Shown here one piece after another: positions 44,501 through 54,428 of a stretch of 64,000 nucleotides of DNA. The DNA is from Amylostereum areolatum. Its lineage: Eukaryota; Basidiomycota; Agaricomycetes; Russulales; Stereaceae. The position numbers were made by a program, and so were the translations under genes. The notes beneath the pieces are model-generated. The model was not told the origin of the DNA and ran no database searches. It saw nothing but the letters and a program-made list of their open reading frames with translations. Every line of letters starts with the position of its first letter. The first letter of the stretch is position 1. Location of the stretch: positions 1-64,000 of the forward strand of contig SAXG01000125.1 of assembly GCA_012932865.1 (NCBI GenBank). The letters run 5' to 3'.

Positions 44501-46200
44501 AGGAAGATTGACAATCGGACGCTGTATCTTCCCGTTAGAATTTTCTGAGGATTCGATCTAAACAAGATCTGATGAGGTCAAGTTGTGTTGGGAAGGTCGG
44601 ATCCACAAACCAAAGAGGTTGAGCTCTTGCGAGATGAAATGGAAATTGTGTCCGAGGGTTCGTCAGCAGGGATCGGACAAGATTTCACTACAGAATTCGG
44701 TCGCGGCGTCGCCCTGGCGGGCGCTGTCAAAGCTATGGGTAGCCCCTCATCGCGAGAGACCGCTGTCCTACGGTTCCGCTCCCGGCCATTGGGCCAAGGT
44801 GTCGTACGGGCGTCATCAGACACATCCTAAGAGGGATGAGAATAAACTTCAAAAGGATGGGATAGTTATGTCTTACAAGAGACTCAGTGCTGCTCTTGTC
44901 CGAAAAAGAGCTATCCGTATCCACCATACTCAGGTCGCTGGAGCTCTGCGAGTCTTGGAAGTTGAATTCGTCCACGGAGGGCAACGGACGCGCCCGAGGA
45001 GGCTAGAAAAGGCGTTAGCACATTGACTCGAGTATAGGCCTTCGGACTTGCCGATGAGCATCTTTCACTGGCATTGGAGAGCTCCCTGGAATCATGTCTG
45101 ACTCCTTCCCCGCCCAGATATTCGTCTCCAGTCACGATTTGCACAGGTATACCCAATAGTTGCGTGGGCCTGGTCAATCTTCCGTTTTGTGACCTCGTAT
45201 GTGACGTAGAAGATGGAATGTCCCTGGGAGTCTGTGACTCGTGAGGGGCGCCAGGTGAGCGTTCGGAAGGGGGGGCTATCTGAAGAGGCCGCACATCCTT
45301 TTGCAGGACGCGAACTAAGTCATCCACAGGAAGATGGAGTCGAGGACACCGCGTGATGTCGGGGCATTTCCCGTAAAGGAACTTGAAACAATTCTCAGGT
45401 TGGGGACCAAGCTACATGCAAACAGATATCACATAAGTCTTGCTCCGTAGAAGGTAGCCAAAGGCACACACTTGATTTGGAGGATCCCCACCACCATTAT
45501 GAAGCCATACTATATTCGACTGGGGGTCAATTCGTCCCATTTGAACCAGTCTATCAACCACCTCGATCTGGGGTTGAGGCCGTCAGGCAAGCAAGTGAGC
45601 CCCGAGGCCACAAAGACATACCATATTTCGTGCAGGAGGATGAATAAGACCGCAGCGTGCTCTGTTTGTACAGCACCCCTGGAAGTAGTCAATGCAGACT
45701 GCTCGTTGGCGACCATTAGATGTCCCTCTCGATGATGTCTGGGATGGAGCAGAGTCCGGAATATGGGGGCGAGGATGGGAATAGGCAGGTCCTCGGACGA
45801 CGGGAACCTGGGGACGGGGAGGAGCGCCAGCTCCCGTGTAATGGGGACGAGAAGGCGGGTGCGAAAGTGGATGCATTCGCGGAGGTACGAAGGGGGGTGA
45901 GCCCGTTGACATAGGGCTAGAACCAAGTTCTGTCCTTCGTGTTTGTGAAGGTGACATGACCATGGTGCTCAAATTTCGCAAGATTTATATGGCTGAAAAA
46001 ACACAATGAGTCGGGGCCACTTTTCCAATTGGGTCGATGGCCACACCGAAAGAGTAACCCCGACGGCACGCACCTGATTCCGACTGTACGGGCCACAATT
46101 ATACTGCGGATAGCTGGGGGAATGACCTTCGCCGCCGTCAAGCCAGAACACACACGGCAGGAATCGGTAGATGTGCTTACCGAGCGAGTTGCGGGTAAAC
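41507..46200 (-). CDS. CCCH zinc-finger, RRM and RBR (RING-IBR-RING) E3 ubiquitin ligase
   Basis: The last exon (44032-41507) is one 840-codon frame. It holds an RRM-like domain (LWITIANIPGDANRGALERL, FGHVVDIRFPQ) near residue 175. From about residue 640 comes RING1 (CPVCFEDPTTPVTLFCGHTW), then IBR (YCPTPDCPQVYRP...CRICPHCHVEYH) and RING2 (CPGCKAPIERAEGCNHMTC). The first Cys of GCNHMTC is the catalytic residue that accepts ubiquitin in RBR ligases. Upstream exons carry CCCH fingers: YCFEWLRRRYCPRHFCHFKH (about 44190-44110), VCLDWMKGRCDKETCRFQH (about 44500-44440), CFKFLYGKCPDITRCPRLH (about 45395-45335) and VCIDYFQGCCTNRARCGLIH (about 45705-45645), with Ser/Pro linkers. The start codon is unresolved, probably near 46.1-46.3 kb. 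It is probably an RNA-associated ubiquitin ligase. Confidence 0.85.
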
Positions 46201-46249
46201 CGGCACTAGGCAGATTTTGGATGGATGCTTCAGGAATTGGGCAGGAACA

Positions 46250-46828
46250 ATGTGTTATTTAGCGCAGTGTTGGGCCTCTGGAACATATCCTTGGGGCTCA
46301 GAAGGAGGCCAAAAAGCGTTGGAGGGGGACGAGGGATGGGGGGTGAAAGGGTAAGAGTAGAAGACGAGGAAAGGTCTGTGCGCGCGTCGCCGTCGGGCTG
46401 ATTCCGGAACGGCCGCGGGACCTCCTTGGGCTTACCCCTTCTGACTCCAACCAACTCCCCTCCCCCTTTCGGTCCCGATAACGTCCGCAAACTGGAGGCC
46501 TGTGGGTTGAAACCAAAGCATGGATGTAGGACGTCGGCATACTTAGTGGCCCCAGCTCGTCGATTGGATCGTGGTTGAACGTTGATGCTCGAGGAAGCCA
46601 GCTCTCGATTATCTCAAGCGTGTCAGAACCACGTTTTTGCAGACGCCCGTAACCCAAGGACCAGGAATTGCCAAACGGGATCATCTGGATATCCCTGCGA
46701 TATCTCAAGGATGTCCTCGGGATATCCTGCGCGCCTGAGGCTTCCATCAATTTGCAGGATGCCTCCGGTACTTTACACCTCACTGGCCTCATGCCTCGGC
46801 CCCTTGTTTTTCTTCTACTCCCGAGCAA
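46250..46828. other. Upstream region of the RBR gene, no gene seen
   Basis: Probably contains the RBR promoter and first exon. GGATATC-type words recur at about 46690-46735, but no real repeat array or coding sequence was found. Confidence 0.35.
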
Positions 46829-47158
46829 CAGGACCCGTGAAGCTCCTGCAGATGTGTGTCCGCCAAAGTGCATTTTTTGAGGCAAAATTTGTCGAAATCG
46901 CTCCCCAGAAAGTGCATTTTTTGAGCCAAAATCTGGATATCCTTGTCAAAAAAGTGCATTTTTGAGGCCGTCTGGGCCAACTTTTAATGCCAAAAAGCTT
47001 GGTCCTGAGCCGGAGACGGCGGAAAAACGGCACGTGCTTCAGGAACAGGGCCGAGTCTTAGCCGAAAGTGCATTTTTGGGGCCTAAAAAAGTGCATTTTT
47101 TGACCGAAAATCGGGAAGTTCGCCGGACAAACATCCACAGGAGCTTCACGGGTCCTCG
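46829..47158. repeat. Foldback/MITE-like element with internal 19-bp repeats
   Basis: Imperfect terminal inverted repeats of about 34 bp: 46829-46862 (CAGGACCCGTGAAGCTCCTG...) pairs with 47124-47158 (...GGAGCTTCACGGGTCCT) with roughly four mismatches. Inside are five copies of AAAGTGCATTTTTTGAGGC or close variants, starting at 46865, 46909, 46951, 47065 and 47088. There is no coding capacity and no clear target-site duplication. It resembles a non-autonomous foldback element. Confidence 0.65.
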
Positions 47159-47922
47159 AGCAACCTCTGTCTCAATTCTCATACTTATCTCAACTCTCAA
47201 GGCCTCGAGCCAAGCTTTAAGCTTCAAGCTTCACTTTCAATTATCCTGTCAACTGCCGACTAAGTTTACCCTTCTTGCCAATCCCAGTGTACCATCTGTG
47301 TCATGCTGGTCGCTCCCGGTCGAACGGTCTTGTTCCAACCTAACATTCCGGCAATTTTGTTGGGCTATCCTTGCTAGTCTGTTTGCTCTGGCTGGGTGCT
47401 ATGTCGTTATAACCCTAGACGACAGACAGGCCAACGACCGATGGTGATTCACATGCCGATGAACGACGACGATGATCTGACCACGAAGGTGTTCGCTTTC
47501 CGTCCCCACCTCCCCCCAAAAAACAACAGAACCCACTCACTTAATTTACTATAGAAGACACAAGATGTATGCGTCGCCGTCTACGTTGAGGCGAACGACC
47601 CCTTTCTGCCGATTTGGAGTTCTGACTGGCTGGTTCTATTCCAGTCTGCGATGACGACCTGTGCACTTGCTCACAGCCCTTGGAGACGACGTGGCCGAGA
47701 CGGCATAACAAGATTCCTGGTTCCTTCTCCGTTCCGAGCGGAATCACGCGTGCTCGTCTGGTGCCAACCACCAACGCCATAGAGAAAGCAATGGCTGAAG
47801 AGAAGTTGTATGGTCGTGCGTGGACACGGATTCTGGAATCGTCCGGAAAGGTATAAAAGTACTTCACCCATCGACAAATCCTTCTCACCGCTCCTCAACA
47901 AAAGTCTCCTCCTCTACTGACC
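47159..47922. promoter_or_regulatory. Promoter side of the secreted-protein gene
   Basis: No gene recognised. GGTATAAAAGT at about 47852 is a good TATA box about 70 bp upstream of ATG 47923. Confidence 0.5.
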
Positions 47923-48589
47923 ATGAAATCCGCCTTTGTTGTTGCTATCGTCTCTGCCCTCAGTGCATCTGCACAAAGTCCACTCACGATCAATACTCCG
48001 TACGAATTTTATTCCTTCTCTCTTCCTCGTTGTCTGTCTCATCTCTCGTCACAGAGCGAGCTCGGTACCTGCGATCCAGTGTCAAGTATTCGATATCACC
48101 TGGACCGGCGGCGTCGGTAAGCTCTTCGGCTTCGCACCGCTGTCTGTCAGCAGCCTCACCTCTCTTGATAGCGCCTTTCGCTCTCAGGTATGGTCGTCAA
48201 CCCTCCCAAATCCTCCCGCTTCTGAATCTTAGCTCTTCAGGCTCAACGACGTCAACCAGGACTTCATCGAAGAAATCGGCACTGGCCTCCAGGGGCCTCC
48301 CTTTGCGTGGACGGTCAATCAGCCCTCAGGTCTTTTCTCCCCTACTTTTCCTGAGTGTCATACCGTTCGCTAAAACAGTTTCTTCACGGGGGAAGGACTC
48401 CTCGCGTCCTTGGTCGTTACTGATGCTGAAGGTGACGTTGGCGTCACTGCGCCCTTCACCATCCAGCCTAGTGGCGAGCAATCTTCGCCCTTCCAAGCAT
48501 GCATCCAACTGATCGTATTTGCGCAGACGATACTAGCTGCCTCAGCTCTTGAATCCTTTCTCTCGCTTTCCCTCGGTCGGTCGACGTAG
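47923..48589 (+). CDS. Small secreted / GPI-type surface protein
   Basis: Four exons. ATG 47923 starts a signal peptide (MKSAFVVAIVSALSASAQS) followed by PLTINTP|ASSVPAIQCQVFDITWTGG, the beta-sandwich start found in many basidiomycete Ser/Thr-rich GPI-anchored proteins. Later come FGFAPLSVSSLTSLDSAF, the W-containing PPFAWTVNQPSG and LLASLVVTDAEGDVGVTAPF. A C-terminal hydrophobic stretch (CIQLIVFAQTILAASALES) could be a GPI-attachment signal, though a good omega-site is not obvious. The last intron needs an AAG acceptor (ending near 48393) to keep frame. The stop is at 48587-48589. Extracellular; function unknown, possibly wall-associated. A TATA box sits about 70 bp upstream. Confidence 0.7.
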
Positions 48590-48980
48590 CCGTATCCATG
48601 AATACTTGGCAGTGCGTATCAGATGTACGCGGTGATAGTGGGCGAAAGAAGTGCAAACTGAATGGTAGTCGTTGACACTGGGTTTTTATATTGACCAACA
48701 TATATATGTGAACGTCCGACTCTAGATTCATTACCCCGAGGAGTGGAAAACAATTGCTACACGTGCGAATATACATAGCGTGACCATGCATTTACCAAGA
48801 AATACAGCAAAGGGGATCGTGACAGTTCGTAAAGTCGTGTGTAAGCGGGTGTCCGTCGCGGTCACTATGAAACGAAGCAAAATCATCTAAGCCAGGATTT
48901 GGCAGCATATAAGTAGCCCTTCGCGGCCAGACCAGGGCCCGATAAAGATAGTTCCATCTAAAGTCCCACCGTACGATGCG
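48590..48980. other. Convergent intergenic region
   Basis: Spacer between the secreted-protein gene and the GH16 gene. AT-rich near 48690-48715 with TATATATGTG. No coding sequence seen. Confidence 0.4.
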
Positions 48981-50559
48981 TTAACGGATGAGAAGAACCG
49001 CAGTGGTCGCACCCACCAGGAATGCGATGAGTACGCCCAGCACACTCCGGGATCCCTCGTTGGAGGCATTCGGCGACGTGTTGACACCCGCCGATGGGCC
49101 ATTGAATGTCGCCGTTGGGGCGGGCAGCGTCGAGAAGGTGTTGATGACGCTAGAGCCACTGACCCAGGCATCACCGCTTGGCGTCGGCGCAGGTGCACCT
49201 GTGGTGTAGGCGCGCAAGTAGTTCACTTCAAAATATGCCTCGTCGTACTTGGGGGAGCCGGGGCCGACGACATTATCGTTGTACTGAATAGTGAAGAGAA
49301 ATCAGGTATAGATAGCTGCGGGTAGAACACAATGCACATACACAGATACCAGTCGTACCGGCATTGCCACACTGTGGGCCATACAATTCCGGAATTCCTG
49401 CCCTGGGATACGATGGCAATCAGCTCCAGTTGCCACAATACGCAGAACAGCCCTGCTGTGCATGACGTACCATGCTCCACACAGGGTTATATCGAATACA
49501 AGCTGCTGTGCGGTGAAATATTCCGCGATATTGCAGGAAGACGCAGGATAGCTAGCCGATGGAACGCCCCATCCAGTTATATCGATCGAGGATGTTGAAG
49601 TGGCTTGAAGGACCGAAGCCGGAACATTGGGACGCTGAGTTCCGCTATTAGCTGTGAAGGACGCGAGTGAATTAGCCTTCACTTACGCTCCAGAACCATA
49701 TGCTACACCGGCCCCCGTCAGTATATACTCTATAGGCAATCGAGCTGGAACTCACAATATTCCTTCGACGTCGAACTGGGCTGCCCAGACACCACCGCCC
49801 GCGGCCGCGAATCCAGACAAATAACTGTTGGGCGCGGTTTCTTGGACGACACATCCGCTTGGCTGGGAGCAGTCTGTTTGGCCGGATATCCCAGACTGCG
49901 CTACACCTGCCGCTTGAGAGCATCCACCGGTGGTATGGAGGGCGTACTGGTTGCTGCAAGGTACGGTCAGAGAAAGCATGGGCTATACACGAAACGAACG
50001 CACTTGTCGTTGAGGTTGATCCCTTCGATGATATCTATTTCACCGTTGTTTGGCCATGTCGGGCCCTTGGTCCAAAATGCCGGCCAGACCTGATAACATG
50101 CCTTTGCTTAGCTACTTGGATAGAGCCAAAGCCGGCAACTATGCGAATACGTACCGAGCAGCCCCATGGGAGGTGGGCAAGGTCGACGATCCACAGACTT
50201 CCAACGCCGTAGAAGTCCTGAGACGTGATGCGAACCGTGTTGCGTTTCTCGTTGAAGGGGACGTTAGATGTATTGTCGACCTTGAGGATGGCGTGACCGT
50301 TCTCGTCGACATATGCGAGTTGTTGCTGAGTTGCAGATGCGCGGTCAAGCCACCAGACGTCACCTGGATCCGGAAGAGGTAAGAGAAAGACAGTAAAGGT
50401 ACGAAAGCGGGCGAACGCACCGAGTGTAAGGTTGTCCCAACTGCCATAAAAATCCCATCGGTCGAAGAACGTTGTGCCCGAGTATTCTCTGACGACGTCG
50501 TATGCAGTCACAAGAGATAGAAGAGGGACGATGGACGCGATCGTGTTAGACCACCGCAT
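48981..50559 (-). CDS. GH16 glycoside hydrolase (beta-1,3(4)-glucanase-like), membrane- or GPI-anchored
   Basis: About seven exons on the minus strand. ATG 50559 opens a signal peptide ([19 protein letters not shown]), then [20 protein letters not shown]. The GH16 signature is [11 protein letters not shown] (ExDxxE; first Glu nucleophile, last Glu acid/base), preceded by [13 protein letters not shown]. Later come [32 protein letters not shown]-like and [12 protein letters not shown] Thr/Ser/Pro-rich stalk ([20 protein letters not shown]) leads to a C-terminal hydrophobic tail ([19 protein letters not shown]), either a GPI signal or a TM anchor. Such fungal enzymes act on cell-wall or external mixed-linkage beta-glucans (laminarinase type). 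The catalytic residues are intact. Confidence 0.9.
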
Positions 50560-51288
50560 CTTGACCGAGTGAGAGGGTCAGAGTTACGTTGTCCGAGTCG
50601 TTGAGTGTGGTTTAAAAAGGCGAAGAGGGGGAAAGCTGTGCGGTGGAGAATCGTATGACGTCTAGATCAGGCAGGAACAAGCTATTTCAGGGGAGCAACG
50701 AGGCCAGCACGAGGAGAGAAGAACGCCCTCGACGGTGACAAACGGATGTTCGAACTTCGCCAGCCAGGAAATGAACATGCGCCTGTTGGGAGATCAAAAC
50801 ATACGCGCCTCCACGTGACAGATCCACGTACCTGCCATGCGCCTGCGCGCCTTTGTGTCGTACGAATCCAATTCGTTTGAATGTGTGCAAAGTTCTGCAA
50901 ACTACACAAGTACATATGTACATGTAGCAAGGCGCGAAGAGGCGCGAAGGCGAACGTATGCCGCTGCGGAAACTCGGAGGATAACAAATGAAATAATCTG
51001 ATAAGATCTGTACATGGCGCGCCAATAATAACACGCGCACTCCCGCCAAGCTCGGTGAGTCTCAAATCCACGCAGCGGCTGTCCAACCGCGTTTTGCTCT
51101 CTCCCTCGTTACCCGGCCCTTCTCGAGATTCTTCTCATGCACACAAGTTAGCACAACGCGTCATCCTCACCTCATCCTGTGCGTTTGGGTCAAACTTCTG
51201 ACACCGGACGACTCATAACACGCCAGAAATATCTGAGTCTCTGACCAACGGTTATACACACGACCACGTAAACCCGCCCGTAAACCAA
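50560..51288. promoter_or_regulatory. Divergent promoter between GH16 and carrier genes
   Basis: About 730 bp. GTTTAAAAAGG at about 50610 lies about 50 bp upstream of the GH16 start on the minus strand and could be its TATA-like element. Otherwise unremarkable. Confidence 0.35.
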
Positions 51289-52500
51289 ATGGAGACAGGC
51301 CCAGATGCCCTCGCACCGCAACCTTTAGATGGTGCTCGACAGGGTTCGCCAGCCGTGCGCGCCGCGAAGGACATCACCTTCGGAAGTGTACGCATCTTCT
51401 TTCCGTTATAACTACTCAGAACGTAATGGCCTGTATGGTAGATCGCAGGAATGGTGTCAAAAGTGCTGGAACATCCATTTGACCTCACCAAGGTTCGCCT
51501 GCAGACTCAGGTCTTGGACGCGACGGCGCGCTTCAATGGTCCGCTTGACTGTCTCGCCCAAACGTACAAAAACGAGGGGATTCGAGGTCTCTACAGGGTG
51601 CGTCGCTCGGTCTATCCCCTCCGTGCAACTCCACTTCGATGATTTTTTCATGTTATTCATGCATCATGCCCAGGGCCTTCCAGCGCCGGTAGTAGGCGCA
51701 ATGGCCGAAAACGCGACGCTTTTCCTCGCTTATGGCGAACTGCAGAATGCCGTACGAGCAGTCGAAGGCGTGCCATTGGGTCGGAGCCTCTCACTACCCC
51801 AGCTTGCCATAGCAGCCGCGGGTGCGGGTGCCATCACCAGCTTCGTCCTGTACGCATCCATATTTCTGTGCTATCCCCCACTTTGAGGCTCCATATTGTG
51901 TCCTCACCCCTTCTCCGGATATCCTACTGACGAATCCACAGGACCCCGGTCGAGCTGGTGAAATGCAAAATGCAGGTGCAGATGCTCATCGGGTCACCTC
52001 TCCCTTCCGCCACTTCAGCGTCCGCCACCGCAATGGCCCTTCCAGGCCCATTCGAAATTATACGCGATGTCCTACGCTCCTCCGGCCTGCGAGGAATGTG
52101 GCTCGGGCACACCGGCACCCTGATTCGCGAAACGGGAGGAGGAGCCGCCTGGTTTAGCACCAAGGAGTTTGTGGCAAGCCATCTCCTCGCACGGCATTCT
52201 CCCGATGCCCCGCGCGAGCTCGCCGCATGGGAGAGCGCGGTGAGTGGCGCATGCGCCGGCGCCATGTTCAACCTTGTCCTCTTTCCTGCGGACACCGTGA
52301 AGAGCACGATGCAGACCGAGGCGGAGCTGCGTCCTGGCACACAGGGTGGTCGGTCGTTTTTGGCGGTGGGTCGGGAGCTATGGCGAGCGCAGGGGCTGCG
52401 AGGACTTTACGCGGGCTGTGGGATCACGATCGCGCGGTCTATACCGAGCAGCGCGATTATATTCTGGATATATGACGGCCTTAGACAGAGATTTGGATAG
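51289..52500 (+). CDS. Mitochondrial ornithine/basic amino acid carrier (ORT1/arg-13 type)
   Basis: Four exons from ATG 51289 (METGPDALAPQPLDGARQGS). Three mitochondrial-carrier repeats are visible through their P-x-[DE]-x-x-[KR] signatures: HPFDLTKVRLQTQV in repeat 1, TPVELVKCKMQVQ in repeat 2 (Glu in place of Asp, with the KCKMQ typical of ornithine carriers) and FPADTVKSTMQTE in repeat 3. IRETGGGAAWFSTKEF and RSIPSSAIIFWIYDGLRQRF complete the matrix helices. The motif PVELVKCKMQ and overall length (about 320 aa) point to the ornithine/citrulline exchanger subfamily of the inner membrane, linking cytosolic and mitochondrial arginine metabolism. A related basic amino acid carrier is possible. 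The stop is at 52498-52500. Confidence 0.85.
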
Positions 52501-52744
52501 AGAGCTTTAGAACTTAGACACTGCTAGGCAACTTCCAGCAGGAGTATCAGCCGACACGACATTATAGAAGGATAAGTTCACCGCTAATTTAAGAAGAGGT
52601 GGGGCGTCTCGTAGCCAGCCTTCAAATAGAAGATAGTCGTTCTGCCCGAACGTGGACAAGGGTTGGACAAGGGCACTGGAAATGCATCGGTGGAGAAACT
52701 CCGTCGCAGAACCAAGCGCGATTGTAACTTGCACCGTGACTTGC

Positions 52745-53707
52745 ATGTCCTTTCTCCGCACATCTCTTCGCGCCTCTACACGGCACCATGTCGCACCTTC
52801 TTCGGTCTTGGCTGGCCCAAGTCCCTTGACCTCCACCCTCATATCTTACCGCGCCTACGCCAAAAAATCCCGCGACCAGGCGTCTTCACCAGCGCCAGAC
52901 AAGGGCAAACGGGGTCCCATCGACACAGGTCGCCTGGTCCCAGGCTCTCAGCAGGCTGTATCCAATCCGGAAGCTCAGGCAGACTATGGGCGCGCGGAGG
53001 AGAAGATGGCCACCGCCGTCGCCTGGTTCCGTCGCGAGACTGCACAACTCGAGACGCGCGCGAGCGGACGCGTTACGCCAGCGCTTCTCTCGCCTGTACG
53101 CGTCTCTGTCGATGCTGGCGATGGGCACCCGACAACGGTGAAGCTCGAGGAAGTAGCCACGGTCGGCGTGCGCGATGGGAGCGTGTTGGTCGTCACCGCG
53201 TTTGAGGCAGATGTGAGTATGCAGGTTCGAGCGGTGTTGAGTGAATGCTGACGAAAGGGCTTAGTAGACGCTGAAAGCGATCGAGGCAGCACTATACGAT
53301 GCGAAGATACCTGGCGTCGTCCCTCAGCGCGCGGACGAACGCACCATCCGGATCCCCATCCCCAAGTACGCTGCCATATCGCCGTTATCTGCCTCATGTT
53401 CACCGGATTTAACATCTCAGGCCTACGATTGATGCCCGTCTTTCGCTATATAATACGGCTGCACGGCATGCGGAAGAGATTCGCGTGCAGATCCGCCGCG
53501 CCCACCAGTCAAGCCTGAAGAAGGGCAAATACGGCAAGCACTCGACCGAGCTCGACCAGGTCTGTACTGCTTGTTTCTTCAATCTTTTGCTGTTGCAGGC
53601 TCTCTTACCTCTCCCCTATTTCACAGTTTCAAAAGCTTTTGGACCGGCATATAGCAGAAGTCGACAGTATCCTCGCGCAGCTTAAGAAGAGCACCGCCGC
53701 GCGCTGA
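52745..53707 (+). CDS. RRF1: Mitochondrial ribosome recycling factor
   Basis: Four exons, starting at ATG 52745 (MSFLRTSLRASTRHHVAPSS), which gives a basic mitochondrial presequence; an in-frame upstream ATG at 52682 is possible. The RRF domain starts about residue 80 (EEKMATAVAWFRRETAQLET, RASGRVTPALLSPVRVS), then LEEVATVGVRDGSVLVVTAF, IEAALYDAKIPGVVPQRADE, RIPIPKPTIDARL, and the C-terminal helices RHAEEIRVQIRRAHQSSLKK and FQKLLDRHIAEVDSILAQLK. With EF-G2 it splits post-termination mitoribosomes. Introns lie near 53214-53267, 53367-53420 and 53560-53626. The stop is at 53705-53707. There is no damage. Confidence 0.93.
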
Positions 53708-54428
53708 GCCCGTTTATCTGGCCAGGTCTTTTCGGACAGCCTCCAGCCCCATTCACTGTTCACGATTCGGGGAGGCTTAGTAGAGTAGAGTTGTCTACGT
53801 ACAATGTCACTCGCGATAAGATCATTTCCACTTCTCACTCCATTCAGCTTTTGGAGATTGTCCGATTATTCAAGTCGCCCGAAGCTCTCCTTGTAGGAAC
53901 CGTTCCTCTCACATCTTAAGGAACAGAAAATGTTTCGATTGGCTGGCACATACAAATCTCGAACGTACATAACTATACGAGGAAAGGTACGAGTAATCAA
54001 GACTGTTGGACGATAATAGTGTTGTAAAAGGTGTATATAAACGATGAAACTATAGGGACGGTGTGCAAACAAGGAAGTGTTTTATACTATCGGGAAGCGC
54101 AGGGATGGTAAGCAAGTCAACAAGCAATGGGCCGGGGCCATCGCGGAAAGATAATAATATGACACATAAGGAAAAGCAAAGGAGGGACAAGTAGGGCGGT
54201 ATATGTGTGATAGTCCGTTGGTTGACATGCCGGAGCAAAAATGATTAGGATGTATGGTTATGTAACTGAGGCCATAAGGTGCATATAAAACGAGTAGAAC
54301 ACAATTCATAAGGCGATCTTCTAATTCTGTATCTTCTACTTTCGACGACGTTGATATAATGTTGATGTGCAGGTCTTCGATGTGACCTTATATCTAAGGC
54401 CCTCCCAAACCAAAAACTAGAAGGACGA
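53708..54428. other. Convergent intergenic region
   Basis: AT-rich spacer between RRF1 and the SNF2 gene, about 720 bp. Nothing recognised beyond presumed 3' UTRs. Confidence 0.4.

Noticed and set aside
46865..47105. Regularly spaced 19-bp repeats resembling a CRISPR array
   Set aside because: The genome is eukaryotic, spacing is uneven, the repeats sit inside inverted ends and there are no cas genes; a foldback-type element fits better.
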